A DNA stretch of 64,000 nucleotides from the NCBI RefSeq assembly GCF_003751265.1, contig NZ_RJKN01000004.1, positions 353,837-417,836 of the forward strand, given 5' to 3'. Positions 1-6,936 of the stretch are shown piece after piece (position 1 is the stretch's first letter; every line of letters starts with the position of its first letter). The position numbers and the translations under genes were made by a program. Below the pieces are notes generated by a model, which saw only the letters and a list, made by a program, of their open reading frames with translations, was not told the DNA's origin and did no database searches. The stretch comes from Pseudokineococcus lusitanus (GTDB lineage: Bacteria > Actinomycetota > Actinomycetes > Actinomycetales > Quadrisphaeraceae).

Positions 1-518
1 CCGAGCACGTCGTCGGCCTCGTCGATCTGCGCCACCGAGGCGTTGGAGATGCCGGCCATGGCGATGACGCCCTCGTCGAGGAGGTCGGCGAGCGCGCCGA
101 CCGACTCCGCGTAGGGCACCTGCGGGTCCGGGCGGTGCAGCTGGTAGAGCCCCACGGCCTCCACGCCGAGGCGCCGCGCCGACTCGCGGGCCGCGGCCTT
201 GAGGTGCTCGGGCCGCGCGTCCTGGGTCCACGAGCCGTCGCCCGGGCGCAGGTGCCCGCCCTTGGTGGCGACGAGGACGGCGTCCGTGCCGCCGCCGTAG
301 GTGCGCAGGGCCTCGGCGACGAGCTCCTCGTTGTGCCCGACCTCCCCGGCGTCGCGGTGGTAGGCGTCCGCGGTGTCGACGAGGGTGACCCCGGCGTCGA
401 GGGCCGCGTGGACGGTGGCGAGGGCCCGCTCGCGGTCGGGGCGGCCCTCGATGGACAGGGGCATCGCCCCGAGGCCGATGGCGGACACGGCGTGCGTGCC
501 GATCTGTCGCTGCTCCAT
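1..518 (-). CDS. Aldo/keto reductase, 3' part outside the window
   Basis: NADPH-dependent aldo/keto reductase. The gene reads leftwards off the window, so only its first 172 codons from the ATG at 518 are present. The visible part carries the complete catalytic tetrad expected of the family: D48 and Y53 (in DTADAY), K86 (in VATKGG) and H128 (in YQLHRP). It should adopt the TIM-barrel fold and reduce an aldehyde or ketone; the natural substrate cannot be told. No strong Shine-Dalgarno sequence precedes the start. It is divergent from the LysR gene at 593, and the 74-bp gap holds a perfect inverted repeat, so it is the likely target of that regulator (inference). Confidence 0.88.
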   Translation of the reverse strand, partial: MEQRQIGTHAVSAIGLGAMPLSIEGRPDRERALATVHAALDAGVTLVDTADAYHRDAGEVGHNEELVAEALRTYGGGTDAVLVATKGGHLRPGDGSWTQDARPEHLKAAARESARRLGVEAVGLYQLHRPDPQVPYAESVGALADLLDEGVIAMAGISNASVAQIDEADDVL

Positions 519-558
519 GTCACGACCGTAGGAAGGGTCGGTCCAGAAGTCCAACGTT

Positions 559-582
559 TGCTTCTCATGGCATCGAGAAGCA
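559..582. promoter_or_regulatory. LysR-type operator between divergent genes
   Basis: Perfect 8-bp inverted repeat TGCTTCTC / GAGAAGCA separated by 8 bp. It sits in the 74-bp gap between the aldo/keto reductase and the LysR gene, ending 10 bp before the LysR ATG. Size, symmetry and position match LysR-family boxes, which usually serve both autorepression and activation of the divergent gene. The link to this particular LysR protein is inference from position. Confidence 0.65.
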
Positions 583-592
583 CCATCGATGC

Positions 593-1516
593 ATGGACCT
601 CCGGCAGATGCAGTACGTCGTCGTGCTCGCCGACGAGCGCAGCTTCACCCGCGCGGCGTCCCTGGTCGGCGTCTCGCAGTCGGGCCTGTCCGCGGCCCTC
701 CGCACCCTCGAGGCCGAGCTCGGCACCGCGCTGTTCTCGCGCACGTCCCGCCGCGTCGAGCCGACGGCGGCCGGCCTGGCGCTGCTGCCCTTCGCGCGCT
801 CGATGCTCGCGCAGGCGACGGCCGGTCGCGACGCCGTCGTCCGTGCGACGCAGGCGCTCTCGGGGGTGCTGCGGGTGGGCGCGGAGCAGTGCCTCGGGGT
901 CGTCGACGTCGCGGGGCTGCTCGAGCGCTTCCACCGCCGGCACCCGCAGGTGGACATCTCCTACCTCCAGGCGGGCTCGCACGACCTCCTGACCGGCGTC
1001 CGCGAGGGCGAGCTCGACGTCGCCTTCGTCGGCACGACCGACGGCCTCGGCACCTCCCCGGCCGTCGAGCTGGGCCGCCAGCCCCTCGTCCTCCTCGCGC
1101 CGCCCCGGCACCGCCTCGCGACGGCGCCCGGCGACCTCGCGTGGGCCGACCTCGCCGACGCCGCCCTCGTCGACCTGCACCCGACGTGGGCCGTGCGCGG
1201 GCTCACCGACGCGGCCGTGGAGGCGCACGGCGTCCGGAAGCAGGTGCGCTGCACCGTCGGTGACGTCCACGCGCTGCTGGACCTCGTGGGCCGGGGCCTG
1301 GGCGTCGCCCTCGTGCCGCGGCACGTCGCGGCCAAGCCCGAGGCCGCCGGGCTCGTCGCCCGGCCGCTGCCGGCCGACGCCCCGCCGTGGGTCGTCAGCG
1401 TCGTCACCGGCGGCCGCGAGCGTGTCGGCTCCCCCGCCCCGCACCTGCTCGAGCTGCTGGACGTCCCCGACGACGCCGACCGCCCGGCCCCGGTGCCCCG
1501 TCCCGTCGCCGTCTGA
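593..1516 (+). CDS. LysR-family transcriptional regulator
   Basis: 307-residue regulator of normal LysR length. The N-terminal winged helix-turn-helix covers about residues 1-60, with the helix-turn-helix near 17-37 (RSFTRAASLVGVSQSGLSAA). The rest is the periplasmic-binding-protein-like effector domain, about residues 88-290, containing the usual GLGVALVPRHVA stretch near the C-terminus. The ATG at 593 gives the family-typical MDLRQMQYVV start; no clear ribosome binding site lies upstream. It is transcribed away from the aldo/keto reductase, and an inverted repeat lies between them, so it probably controls that gene and itself. The effector is unknown. Confidence 0.93.
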   Translation: MDLRQMQYVVVLADERSFTRAASLVGVSQSGLSAALRTLEAELGTALFSRTSRRVEPTAAGLALLPFARSMLAQATAGRDAVVRATQALSGVLRVGAEQCLGVVDVAGLLERFHRRHPQVDISYLQAGSHDLLTGVREGELDVAFVGTTDGLGTSPAVELGRQPLVLLAPPRHRLATAPGDLAWADLADAALVDLHPTWAVRGLTDAAVEAHGVRKQVRCTVGDVHALLDLVGRGLGVALVPRHVAAKPEAAGLVARPLPADAPPWVVSVVTGGRERVGSPAPHLLELLDVPDDADRPAPVPRPVAV

Positions 1517-1558
1517 GCCTCTTGCCCAGGCGCAGGGCCCCTGAGCACACTGCGCCGC

Positions 1559-2011
1559 ATGAGGTTCCGCACGCGCGTGGAGCAGCACGGCCGGAGCGCC
1601 ACCGGGCTGCCCGTGCCGGCCGAGGTCATGGAGGGACTGGGTGGCGGGGGCCGCCCTGCGGTCGTCGTCACGCTCGGCGGCCACACCTACCGGACGACGG
1701 TGGGGACCATGGCCGGGCAGCGGCTCCTGCCCCTCGCGGCGGAGCACCGGACCGCGGCGGGCGTCGCGGCCGGCGACGAGGTCGACGTCGAGGTCGTCCT
1801 CGACACCGCGCCCCGGACCGTCGAGGTGCCCGAGGACCTCGCCGCGGCCCTGGCCGCCGAGCCCGCGGCCCAGCGGCTCTTCGACGACCTGGCGCCCTCG
1901 CACCGCAAGGAGTGGGTGCGGTGGGTGACCGAGGCGAAGCAGGCGGCCACCCGGGACCGCCGCCTCGCCGCGACGGTCGAGGCCCTCCGCGAGGGGCGCC
2001 GGACCCGCTGA
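1559..2011 (+). CDS. DUF1905 / YdeI-OmpD-associated family protein
   Basis: 150-residue protein with two known modules. Residues 1-85 form the DUF1905 small beta-barrel (starting MRFRTRVEQHG). Residues 105-148 are the YdeI/OmpD-associated C-terminal helix pair, marked by APSHRKEWVRWVTEAKQAATRDRR, with the conserved S-H-R-K and T-R-x-R-R positions. Members occur widely in Actinomycetota as single genes; a role in resistance to envelope-active agents has been proposed for YdeI relatives but no biochemical reaction is established. It lies 42 bp after the LysR gene on the same strand and converges on the FGGY kinase, with a hairpin between. Confidence 0.85.
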   Translation: MRFRTRVEQHGRSATGLPVPAEVMEGLGGGGRPAVVVTLGGHTYRTTVGTMAGQRLLPLAAEHRTAAGVAAGDEVDVEVVLDTAPRTVEVPEDLAAALAAEPAAQRLFDDLAPSHRKEWVRWVTEAKQAATRDRRLAATVEALREGRRTR

Positions 2012-2046
2012 CGCCGGGCCGACCGCCGCCCCGGCGCAGGGGCCGC

Positions 2047-2082
2047 CCCGCCCGCCCGGTGGGACGGCCACCGGGGGGCGGG
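2047..2082. terminator. Bidirectional hairpin between convergent genes
   Basis: Long GC stem: CCCGCCC(G)CCCGGTGG pairs with CCACCGGGGGGCGGG around a GACGG loop, with one bulged G. It lies between the DUF1905 gene and the FGGY kinase, which converge. There is no U-tract, as is common for actinobacterial terminators. Confidence 0.55.
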
Positions 2083-2090
2083 ACGGCGGC

Positions 2091-3713
2091 TCAGGCGTGC
2101 TCGACCGCGGCCCGCTCGACGGGCAGGCCGGCCACGTAGCGGCGCAGGAAGGCGTCGAAGCCGGCGACGTCGTCCGCGTCCGGCGCGGCGGTGACGAGGC
2201 GGGCGTCGGCGAAGACCTTGCGCTGCAGGTAGTCCGCGAGCGTCTCGCCCTCCTCGCGGCCACCGGTGCCGGCCGCGAAGGCGGCGAGCACCGCGATGCC
2301 CCAGGCGCCGCCCTCGGCCGCGACGTCGCCCACCGTCACCGGGGTGCCGAGGGCCGCGGCGAGGTGGCGCTGCGCGACGCCCTCGGTCGCGAACATGCCG
2401 CCGTGGGCGAACATCCCCTCGAGCCGTACGCCCTCGCCGTCCAGCACGTCCATGCCCAGGCGCAGCGTCGCGAAGGCGCTGTAGATCTGGGTGCGGACGA
2501 AGGTCGCCAGGTCGAAAGGGCTGCCCGGCGTGCGGAGGAAGAGCGGGCGCCCCTCCTCCATCTCCGTGATGGGCTCCCCCGACAGGTAGTTGTAGGCGAG
2601 CATCCCGCCGCCGTCCGGGGCGCCCGCGAGCGAGGCCCGGAAGAGGGCGCCGAAGACGGTCGCGTCGTCGGCGGGGGCGCCGACGGCGACCGCGAACTCC
2701 TTGAAGAGGCCCGCCCAGGCGTCGAGCTCGCTGGCGCCGTTGTTGCAGTGGACCATCGCGACCGGGTCGCCCGCGGGGGTCGTCACGAGGTCGAGCTCGC
2801 GGTGCACCTGCCGCAGCGGCCCCTCGAGCACGACCATCGCGAAGATGCTCGTCCCGGCGCTGACGTTGCCGGTGCGCGGCGCGACGGAGCCGGTGGCCAC
2901 CATCCCCGTCCCGGCGTCGCCCTCGGGCGGGCAGACCGGCGCGCCCGCGGCCAGGCGGCCCGTCGGGTCGAGCAGCGCGGCGCCGTCGTCGGTGAGGACG
3001 CCGGCGACCTCGCCGGCCGGCAGGACGCGCGGGAGCAGCTGCGCGAGCGGCGTCGTGAAGCCGGCCCCGGCGAGGAGGCGGTCCGCCCTCGCGAGGCGCC
3101 CCTCGTCGTAGCCACCGGCGGTGCTGTCGACGGGGAACATCCCGCTCGCGTCGCCGACGCCGAGGACGTGCTCCCCCGTGAGGCGGCGGTGCACCCACCC
3201 CGCGAGCGTCGTGAAGGAGGCGAGCCGGGCGAGGTGCTCCTCGCCGTCGAGGACGGCCTGGACGAGGTGGGCGACGCTCCAGCGGTGCGGGACGTTGAAC
3301 TCCAGCGGGCCGCTGAGGAGCTCGACGGCCTCGCCCGTGCTCGTGTTGCGCCAGGTGCGGAAGGGCACGAGGAGGCCGCCGTCGGCGTCGAGCGCCACGT
3401 AGCCGTGCATCATCGCCGAGACGCCGAGACCGCCGAGCCGCTCGAGCCCGACGCCGTGCCGCTCGCGGACGTCGGCGGCGAGACCCGCGTAGGCCTGCTG
3501 CAGCCCGTGCCAGACGTCGTCCTCGGCGTAGGTCCAGACGCCGTCCTCGAGGCGGTTCTCCCACGAGTGGCTGCCGGCGGCGAGCGGCTCGTGGTCGGGC
3601 CCGACGAGGACCGCCTTGATGCGGGTCGAGCCGAGCTCGACGCCGAGGACGGCACGGCCCCCGGTGATGGCGTCGCGGGCGGACGACGCCCCTGCCGACG
3701 GGGTGACGGACAC
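2091..3713 (-). CDS. FGGY-family carbohydrate kinase
   Basis: 540-residue sugar kinase of the FGGY (ASKHA) superfamily, the fold of xylulokinase, ribulokinase and gluconokinase. The N-terminal phosphate-binding loop is GVELGSTRIKAVL at residues 24-36. The C-terminal domain has Gly-rich nucleotide-binding segments (GMFAHGG/GMFATEGVAQ and AAEGGAWGIAVLAAF). The length is normal for xylulokinase-like members, but the substrate-binding face (FRTWRNTSTGEA, WSVAHLVQAVL) fits a subgroup whose substrate is often left unassigned. No isomerase, epimerase or transporter gene is next to it, so the pathway is unclear. It starts with GTG at 3713. It is divergent from the oxidoreductase at 3879, with a 165-bp promoter region between. 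Confidence 0.88.
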   Translation of the reverse strand: MSVTPSAGASSARDAITGGRAVLGVELGSTRIKAVLVGPDHEPLAAGSHSWENRLEDGVWTYAEDDVWHGLQQAYAGLAADVRERHGVGLERLGGLGVSAMMHGYVALDADGGLLVPFRTWRNTSTGEAVELLSGPLEFNVPHRWSVAHLVQAVLDGEEHLARLASFTTLAGWVHRRLTGEHVLGVGDASGMFPVDSTAGGYDEGRLARADRLLAGAGFTTPLAQLLPRVLPAGEVAGVLTDDGAALLDPTGRLAAGAPVCPPEGDAGTGMVATGSVAPRTGNVSAGTSIFAMVVLEGPLRQVHRELDLVTTPAGDPVAMVHCNNGASELDAWAGLFKEFAVAVGAPADDATVFGALFRASLAGAPDGGGMLAYNYLSGEPITEMEEGRPLFLRTPGSPFDLATFVRTQIYSAFATLRLGMDVLDGEGVRLEGMFAHGGMFATEGVAQRHLAAALGTPVTVGDVAAEGGAWGIAVLAAFAAGTGGREEGETLADYLQRKVFADARLVTAAPDADDVAGFDAFLRRYVAGLPVERAAVEHA

Positions 3714-3878
3714 GTCAGACCTCCAGGGCCACGGCGATGTGGGCGTTCACAAGCACGGACGGTACCGCCCGCGCGGAGCCGGCGCGGCGACCTCCCCCGC
3801 CCGGGGGCCGGACGCCACCGGCGCCCGGGCCGGAGGACAGTGGGTGGGGACAGCACCCGTCCACGGAGAGGACAGACG

Positions 3879-4823
3879 ATGAGAGCGGCCCGCTTCCACC
3901 GGTACGGCGGCCCCGAGGAGCTGAGGGTCGAGGACGTGCCCGAGCCGCACGCCACGGCGGGCACCGTCCGGGTCCGCGTCCTCGCCGCCGGCGTCAACCC
4001 GATCGACTGGAAGCTGCGCCGCGGCGACCTGCGCGGCGTCGTGGACCCGCCGCTGCCGCTCGTGCCCGGGCGGGACGCCGTCGGCGTCGTCGACGAGGTC
4101 GGCGAGGGCGTCGACGACGTGACGACCGGCGACACCGTCTTCGGCAGCGCGGGTCTCGGCGGGCTGTCCGCGGAGCACGCCGTGCTGACCGCGTGGGCCG
4201 CCCCGGCCGCGGGCTGGTCGGTCGAGCAGGCGGCCTCCGCCGGGCTGGCCATGACCACGGCCGTCCACGCCCTCGCGGCGGTCGGCGTGCTCGAGCCGGG
4301 CACCTCGGCGCCCGGCCCCGTGGGCCGTGCGGGCGGGACCGTCCTCGTCGAGGGTGCCTCGGGCTCGGTCGGCGCCGCCGCGGTCGTCGCGGCCGTCGCC
4401 GCGGGCGCCCGCGTCGTCGGCACGGCCCGTCCGGAGAACCACCGCGTCCTCGAGGAGCTGGGGGCGGTGGCCGTCGCGCACGGCCCGGGCCTGGCCGGGC
4501 GGGTCGCCGCCGTCGCCCCGGAGGGCGTCGCCGTCGTCCTCGACGCGGCGGGCGCCGACCTCGACCAGCTCGTGGCGCTCGTCGGCGACCCGGCGCACGT
4601 CGTCACCGTCGTCGACCCCGTGGCCGCCGGTCGCCTCGGCGCGCTCGTGGCCGGCGGCGAGAACGACGTCGCGGCGCTCCGGACCGCCGCCGCGCTCGGC
4701 GAGCGGGGGCTCTACCTGCCGCGCGTCGGACGCACCTTCCCCCTCGAGGAGGCCGCGGCGGCGCACCGGCTGGCCGAGGGCGGGTTCCCGGGCGGCAAGG
4801 TCGTCCTCGACCTGCGGCGGTAG
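3879..4823 (+). CDS. NADP-dependent zinc-free quinone oxidoreductase-like MDR protein
   Basis: 314-residue medium-chain dehydrogenase/reductase of the zeta-crystallin/quinone oxidoreductase type. The GroES-like N-terminal domain begins MRAARFHRYGGPEEL and has the AAGVNPIDWKLRRG signature. The Rossmann segment TVLVEGASGSVGAAA lies at about residues 152-166. Zinc-binding cysteines of alcohol dehydrogenases are absent, as expected for quinone or enone reductases using NADPH. The ATG at 3879 is preceded by GGAGAGGAC, a good ribosome binding site. The gene stands alone and is followed by a 13-bp-stem terminator. The substrate is unknown. Confidence 0.9.
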   Translation: MRAARFHRYGGPEELRVEDVPEPHATAGTVRVRVLAAGVNPIDWKLRRGDLRGVVDPPLPLVPGRDAVGVVDEVGEGVDDVTTGDTVFGSAGLGGLSAEHAVLTAWAAPAAGWSVEQAASAGLAMTTAVHALAAVGVLEPGTSAPGPVGRAGGTVLVEGASGSVGAAAVVAAVAAGARVVGTARPENHRVLEELGAVAVAHGPGLAGRVAAVAPEGVAVVLDAAGADLDQLVALVGDPAHVVTVVDPVAAGRLGALVAGGENDVAALRTAAALGERGLYLPRVGRTFPLEEAAAAHRLAEGGFPGGKVVLDLRR

Positions 4824-4833
4824 GCGCGGGCGG

Positions 4834-4879
4834 GGTGGCCGTCCCTGCTCGTGCACCTGCGCGACGAGGGACGGCCACC
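4834..4879. terminator. Hairpin after the quinone oxidoreductase gene
   Basis: Perfect 13-bp inverted repeat GGTGGCCGTCCCT / AGGGACGGCCACC with a 20-nt loop, starting 11 bp after the TAG of the oxidoreductase. It probably ends that transcript, and may also stop transcription arriving from the tRNA on the other strand. Confidence 0.65.
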
Positions 4880-4909
4880 TCGGGCGCCGGCGGGTCGGCG
4901 CCCGAGGTG

Positions 4910-5025
4910 GCGGGACTCGAACCCGCGACCGCCCGATGACACGTCGGGTCGGCGCCAGGGGCCAGCAGCGGGACTCGAACCCGCAACCGCCCGATGACAC
5001 GTCGGGTCGGCGCCAGGGGCCAGCA
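4910..5025 (-). repeat. Two tandem 58-bp partial copies of the tRNA-Thr 3' half
   Basis: Two consecutive 58-bp units (4910-4967 and 4968-5025) repeat the T-arm, variable region, anticodon stem and trailer that also follow the functional tRNA-Thr at 5018-5090. Each copy keeps the T-arm and the anticodon stem, but the loop reads CGTGTCA instead of CTTGTAA, so U33 is lost. The D-arm and the 5' acceptor strand are missing, so they cannot be tRNAs. The two copies differ from each other at very few positions. Such 3'-half duplications are typical scars of integrase activity or slippage at a tRNA. Confidence 0.8.
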
Positions 5026-5090
5026 GCGGGACTCGAACCCGCAACCGCCCGATTACAAGTCGGGTGCGCTACCAGTTGCGCCATGCTGGC
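5018..5090 (-). tRNA. tRNA-Thr (anticodon UGU)
   Basis: The reverse strand folds as a complete tRNA. The acceptor stem is GCCAGCA/TGCTGGC, the D-stem GCGC/GCGC with the loop AACTGGTA, the anticodon stem CCCGA/TCGGG with loop CTTGTAA (anticodon TGT), and the T-stem GCGGG/CCCGC with TTCGAGT. It reads threonine ACA codons. CCA is not fully encoded. The 3' end continues into the tandem partial copies described above. Confidence 0.95.
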
Positions 5091-5173
5091 GCGGCCGGGG
5101 AGGCCCCGGCCGTCCCCCCGAGCGTAGCGACGCGCGGCGGGCGCGCCCCGCCCGGCGCGGTGACGACGGCGCG

Positions 5174-5524
5174 GTGACGACGCCCGCGCCGCAGGAGCTC
5201 CCCGGCCTCCCCCTCGACGACGTCGAGCGCGTCCTCGTCCTCGCCGCGCACCCCGACGACCCGGAGCACGGCGTCGGGCCCGCGGTGGCGCGCGGGACGT
5301 CGGAGGGCCGCGACGTCCGCCACGTCCTCGCCACCCACGGCGAGGCGGGGATCGCCGGCCTGGAGCCGGCGGACTCCCGGGTGCTGCGGGAGGCGGAGCA
5401 GCGGGCGTCGTGCGCCGTCGTCGGCGTCACCTCGCCGGAGCTGCTCGACCACCCCGACGGCGTCCTCGCCGAGGGGCCGGCGCTGCGGCGCGACCTGGCC
5501 GCGGCCGTGCGCCACCACCGGCCG
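5174..5524 (+). pseudogene. Truncated LmbE/PIG-L family deacetylase
   Basis: From a GTG at 5174, residues 1-117 match the start of the LmbE-like N-acetylglucosaminyl deacetylase family: AAHPDDPEHG at 24-33 with the zinc ligands H26 and D29, then HGEAGIAGLEPADSRVLREA and a GVTSPELLDHPDG segment. Homology stops after AAAVRHHRP. The frame stays open but encodes low-complexity sequence that runs antisense through the DsbA-like gene. The second half of the family, with the remaining zinc ligand, is missing. It starts 84 bp from the tRNA-Thr and its partial copies, which suggests that a rearrangement at this spot removed the 3' half (inference). Confidence 0.75.
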
Positions 5525-5608
5525 TGCCGTCCGTCGCGACGACCACCGGCGCCGGGGACGACCTCTCGGGACGCGGGGTCGTCCGCTCCGAGGTCCTCGG
5601 CCGACCGG

Positions 5609-6376
5609 TCAGGCGCCGGCGGCCGCCACGGCGTCGTCGACGACCTGCTGGAACTGGCCGAGCTGCTCCGGCTCGAGCACGGTGCCGTCGACGAGGACCG
5701 TCGGGGTGCCGGTGACCCGCTCGTCCCGGGCCGCCGTCGCCTGCGTGACCCACTCGCGGTAGGTGCCGTCGGTGATGCACCCCGACGCCGCGCCCGCGCC
5801 CACCTCGTCGGCGATCTCGACGAGGCGGTCGTCGGGCAGGCCGCCCTCGCCCTCGGCCGGCTGCTCCGCGAAGAGCGTGTCGTTGAAGGCCACGAGCGCG
5901 TCGGGCGCCTCCTCGGCGACGCACGCCGCCGCCGAGCCGGCCCGCGTCGAGTAGTCGCCGAGGCGGGACAGGATGTCGAGCGGGTAGATGGTGACCGCGA
6001 CGTCGCCGGACTCCCGCGCCTGCTGGAGGTACCCGGCGTTGGCGGCCTCGAACTCCGCGCAGAAGGGGCACTGGTAGTCGAGGTAGACGCCCACCTGCAC
6101 GGGGGCCGCCGGGTCGCCGGTGACGAAGCCGCCGTCGGAGGTGGCCGAGGCGGGCACGGCGACGGGCGCGTCGTCGTCACCACCGGAGGTCACGGTGACG
6201 ACGACGAGGGTCACGACGGCCGCCGCGGCGATGACCCCGCCCGTGACGAGCCCGAGCCGGCGCCGCCGGGCCGCGCGCTCCTGCTGCTCGCGCATCGCGC
6301 GCGCCTTCGTCCGCGCGTCCTCGCGGCGCCGGTCGTCGCGCTCGGCCTTGGACGGCTTGCGGGGGTCGCCGCTCAT
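5609..6376 (-). CDS. Membrane-anchored DsbA-family thioredoxin-fold protein
   Basis: 255-residue thiol-disulfide oxidoreductase of the DsbA/DsbG type common in Actinomycetota. A charged cytoplasmic tail (residues 1-40) precedes one membrane segment (about 41-64, [20 protein letters not shown]), which leaves the thioredoxin-fold domain outside the membrane. The active site is C103-P-F-C106 in YQCPFCAEF. The cis-proline loop is VTGTP225T. Two more cysteines (C152, C200) lie in the inserted helical domain. It should form or isomerise disulfides in secreted proteins. ATG at 6376 is chosen because the lysine/arginine-rich tail is typical of the family. A small membrane protein gene lies 134 bp upstream on the same strand. 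Confidence 0.92.
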   Translation of the reverse strand: MSGDPRKPSKAERDDRRREDARTKARAMREQQERAARRRRLGLVTGGVIAAAAVVTLVVVTVTSGGDDDAPVAVPASATSDGGFVTGDPAAPVQVGVYLDYQCPFCAEFEAANAGYLQQARESGDVAVTIYPLDILSRLGDYSTRAGSAAACVAEEAPDALVAFNDTLFAEQPAEGEGGLPDDRLVEIADEVGAGAASGCITDGTYREWVTQATAARDERVTGTPTVLVDGTVLEPEQLGQFQQVVDDAVAAAGA

Positions 6377-6510
6377 GGGTGTGCCTCCGGTGCTGCCGGC
6401 CGGGCCGGCGACGGGTGGGACGGCCCCGGCGGGGGCTCGTGCGCTCTCGGACGGGTGACGAACGGGGACGGGCCGACGTTCCGGCCCGCGGCGGTGGCGC
6501 GGGCCGGGCG

Positions 6511-6840
6511 TCAGAGCCGGCGCTCGTCCCGCGCCCGCCGCTGGACGCCCGCGGCGAAGGCGAGACCGCCGGCGACGAGCACGACGACCGTCGTGACGAG
6601 GATCGGCAGCACGAGCCCCGTGCCCGAGTCGTCGCGCGCGACGGGGGCCGACGTCGGCTGCCCCGGCGCCGGCGTGGCCGCGCCGCCGGGGGTCGTGGCC
6701 GGCGCGGTCGGGGAGGCCGCCACGACGGCGACGGGGGTCGTCGTCACCGGGGCGGCGGCGGAGGCCGCGGAGGCCGCCGCCGGTCCGAGCAGCAGCGCCC
6801 CGGCGAGGGCCAGGGCGGCAGGGCGGGCAGCGGGACGCAC
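6511..6840 (-). CDS. Small secreted-then-anchored hypothetical membrane protein
   Basis: 109-residue protein of unknown function. It has a signal peptide (about residues 1-27, Ala/Leu rich, ending ASAASAAA), a Pro/Thr/Ala-rich spacer (30-70), a single C-terminal membrane helix (about 76-97, [24 protein letters not shown]) and a basic tail (RRARDERRL). That layout fits a small type I membrane protein exposing a flexible stalk outside. It starts with GTG at 6840. It lies upstream of the DsbA-like gene and downstream of the protein kinase gene on the same strand. No recognisable domain. Confidence 0.7.
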   Translation of the reverse strand: MRPAARPAALALAGALLLGPAAASAASAAAPVTTTPVAVVAASPTAPATTPGGAATPAPGQPTSAPVARDDSGTGLVLPILVTTVVVLVAGGLAFAAGVQRRARDERRL

Positions 6841-6936
6841 GACGGTCAGGCTACGTCCGCCCCGGGACCGCCCGCGGGCCGGGAGGGGCGGCGCCGGGCC
6901 CCGCCGACGGACGGCCCCGCGGGGCGTCGGCCCGCG

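Noticed and set aside
4910..5025. Two additional threonine tRNA genes
   Set aside because: The copies lack the D-arm and the 5' acceptor strand and have lost U33, so they cannot fold or decode.
5174..5524. LmbE fragment as the mycothiol deacetylase MshB
   Set aside because: Only the first 117 residues exist and the second half of the metal site is missing. Sequence around AHPDDPEHG fits general LmbE proteins and gives no reason to choose MshB.
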